Positions 63,502-64,000 of a stretch of DNA of 64,000 nucleotides are shown here, one piece after another; the first letter of the stretch is position 1; each line of letters opens with the position of its first letter. A program made the translations under genes and the position numbers. Origin of the DNA: Pullulanibacillus camelliae (GTDB lineage: Bacteria; Bacillota; Bacilli; Bacillales; Sporolactobacillaceae); NCBI RefSeq assembly GCF_014642655.1, contig NZ_BMIR01000009.1, positions 1-64,000 of the forward strand, read 5' to 3'. The notes under the pieces were generated by a model. That model ran no database searches and was not told the DNA's origin. It worked only from the letters and a program-made list of their open reading frames with translations.

Positions 63502-64000
63502 GTGTCAGAAGAACAGCAATTACCAAAGAAGTATGATCCCACTGCTACAGAAGAAAAATGGTATGAAACATGGAAACAAAAAGGCTATTTCAAAGCCGAG
63601 CGTGATCCCCAAAAAACGCCCTATACGATTGTGATTCCACCACCAAACGTTACTGGAAAGCTCCATCTTGGGCATGCATGGGATGTCACCATGCAAGACT
63701 TACTCATTCGCTTTAAAAGAATGCAAGGCTATGACGCCTTGTATTTACCGGGGATGGACCATGCGGGTATTGCCACCCAAGCAAAAATAGATGCGCGTCT
63801 CAGAGAACAAGGCAAGAACCGTTATGAACTCGGCCGAGAGAAGTTTCTTGAAACTGCTTGGAATTGGAAAGAAGAGTATGCTGATTTTATTCGCAGTCAA
63901 TGGTCAAAATTAGGTATATCAGTTGATTATTCACGTGAGCGCTTTACCCTTGATGAGGGGCTCTCTAATGCTGTCAAAGAGGTTTTTGTCCGTCTATATG
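63502..64000 (+). CDS. valS: Valyl-tRNA synthetase (partial, N-terminus)
   Basis: The first 166 residues of a class I valyl-tRNA synthetase; the gene runs off the right edge. It begins [20 protein letters not shown] at GTG 63502, preceded by AAGGAGGG. The HIGH signature appears in [13 protein letters not shown] (about residues 50-62), then [13 protein letters not shown] and [19 protein letters not shown]. The T-box immediately upstream agrees with an aminoacyl-tRNA synthetase gene. Confidence 0.97.
   Translation, partial: MSEEQQLPKKYDPTATEEKWYETWKQKGYFKAERDPQKTPYTIVIPPPNVTGKLHLGHAWDVTMQDLLIRFKRMQGYDALYLPGMDHAGIATQAKIDARLREQGKNRYELGREKFLETAWNWKEEYADFIRSQWSKLGISVDYSRERFTLDEGLSNAVKEVFVRLY

Overview
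The window is chromosomal DNA from an aerobic, endospore-forming, low-to-mid GC member of the Bacillota (order Bacillales). Evidence: sporulation and germination genes (gerE, gerM, spoVID, ysxE, lonB), Shine-Dalgarno sequences of the AGGAGG type, frequent TTG and GTG starts, an L-box, a T-box, and a gene order that, from memory, follows Bacillus subtilis from rnhC to valS. I cannot name genus or species; a Sporolactobacillaceae/Bacillaceae-type genome is a guess.

Layout. 1-11.2 kb is an accessory catabolic island: a LysR regulator, an Ldh2-type 2-hydroxyacid dehydrogenase, a MatC/SLC13-type permease, a beta-propeller lactonase, a TIM-barrel isomerase, a class II aldolase/decarboxylase, an Asp/Glu-racemase-fold protein, a DUF1537 four-carbon acid sugar kinase and a convergent beta-decarboxylating dehydrogenase. 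Together they look like a variant pathway for a tetronic acid or its lactone (threonate/erythronate type) ending in a triose phosphate. 11.4-24.4 kb is housekeeping: rnhC, a small membrane protein, cvpA-like, polX, mutS2, a DUF350 gene, then the fatty-acid degradation block lcfA-fadR-fadB-etfB-etfA with a palindromic FadR box, then trxA. 24.7-32.1 kb holds uvrC, L-box-controlled lysC, yslB and the sdhCAB operon.

32.1-36.2 kb is a rearranged zone. It has a dispersed repeat, a stretch that may be a decayed gene, an orphan 12-repeat CRISPR array of type I-C-like repeat sequence with no cas genes in the window, and a minus-strand block gerE-marR-racE. 36.5-44.5 kb continues with gerM, rph-rdgB-ysnB, tRNA-Gly and tRNA-Arg, a TPR protein, tig and clpX. 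A two-gene ABC importer (ATPase with CBS domains plus a permease/solute-binding fusion) sits on the minus strand between clpX and lonB. 48-64 kb holds lonB, lon, engB, a small membrane protein, hemAXCDBL, spoVID, ysxE and the start of T-box-controlled valS.

A striking genome-level feature is a family of about 160-315 bp structured intergenic repeats (called A and B here). They occur at least seven times, always after a gene end and usually right after a Rho-independent terminator; B-type copies carry their own terminator hairpin at the 3' end.
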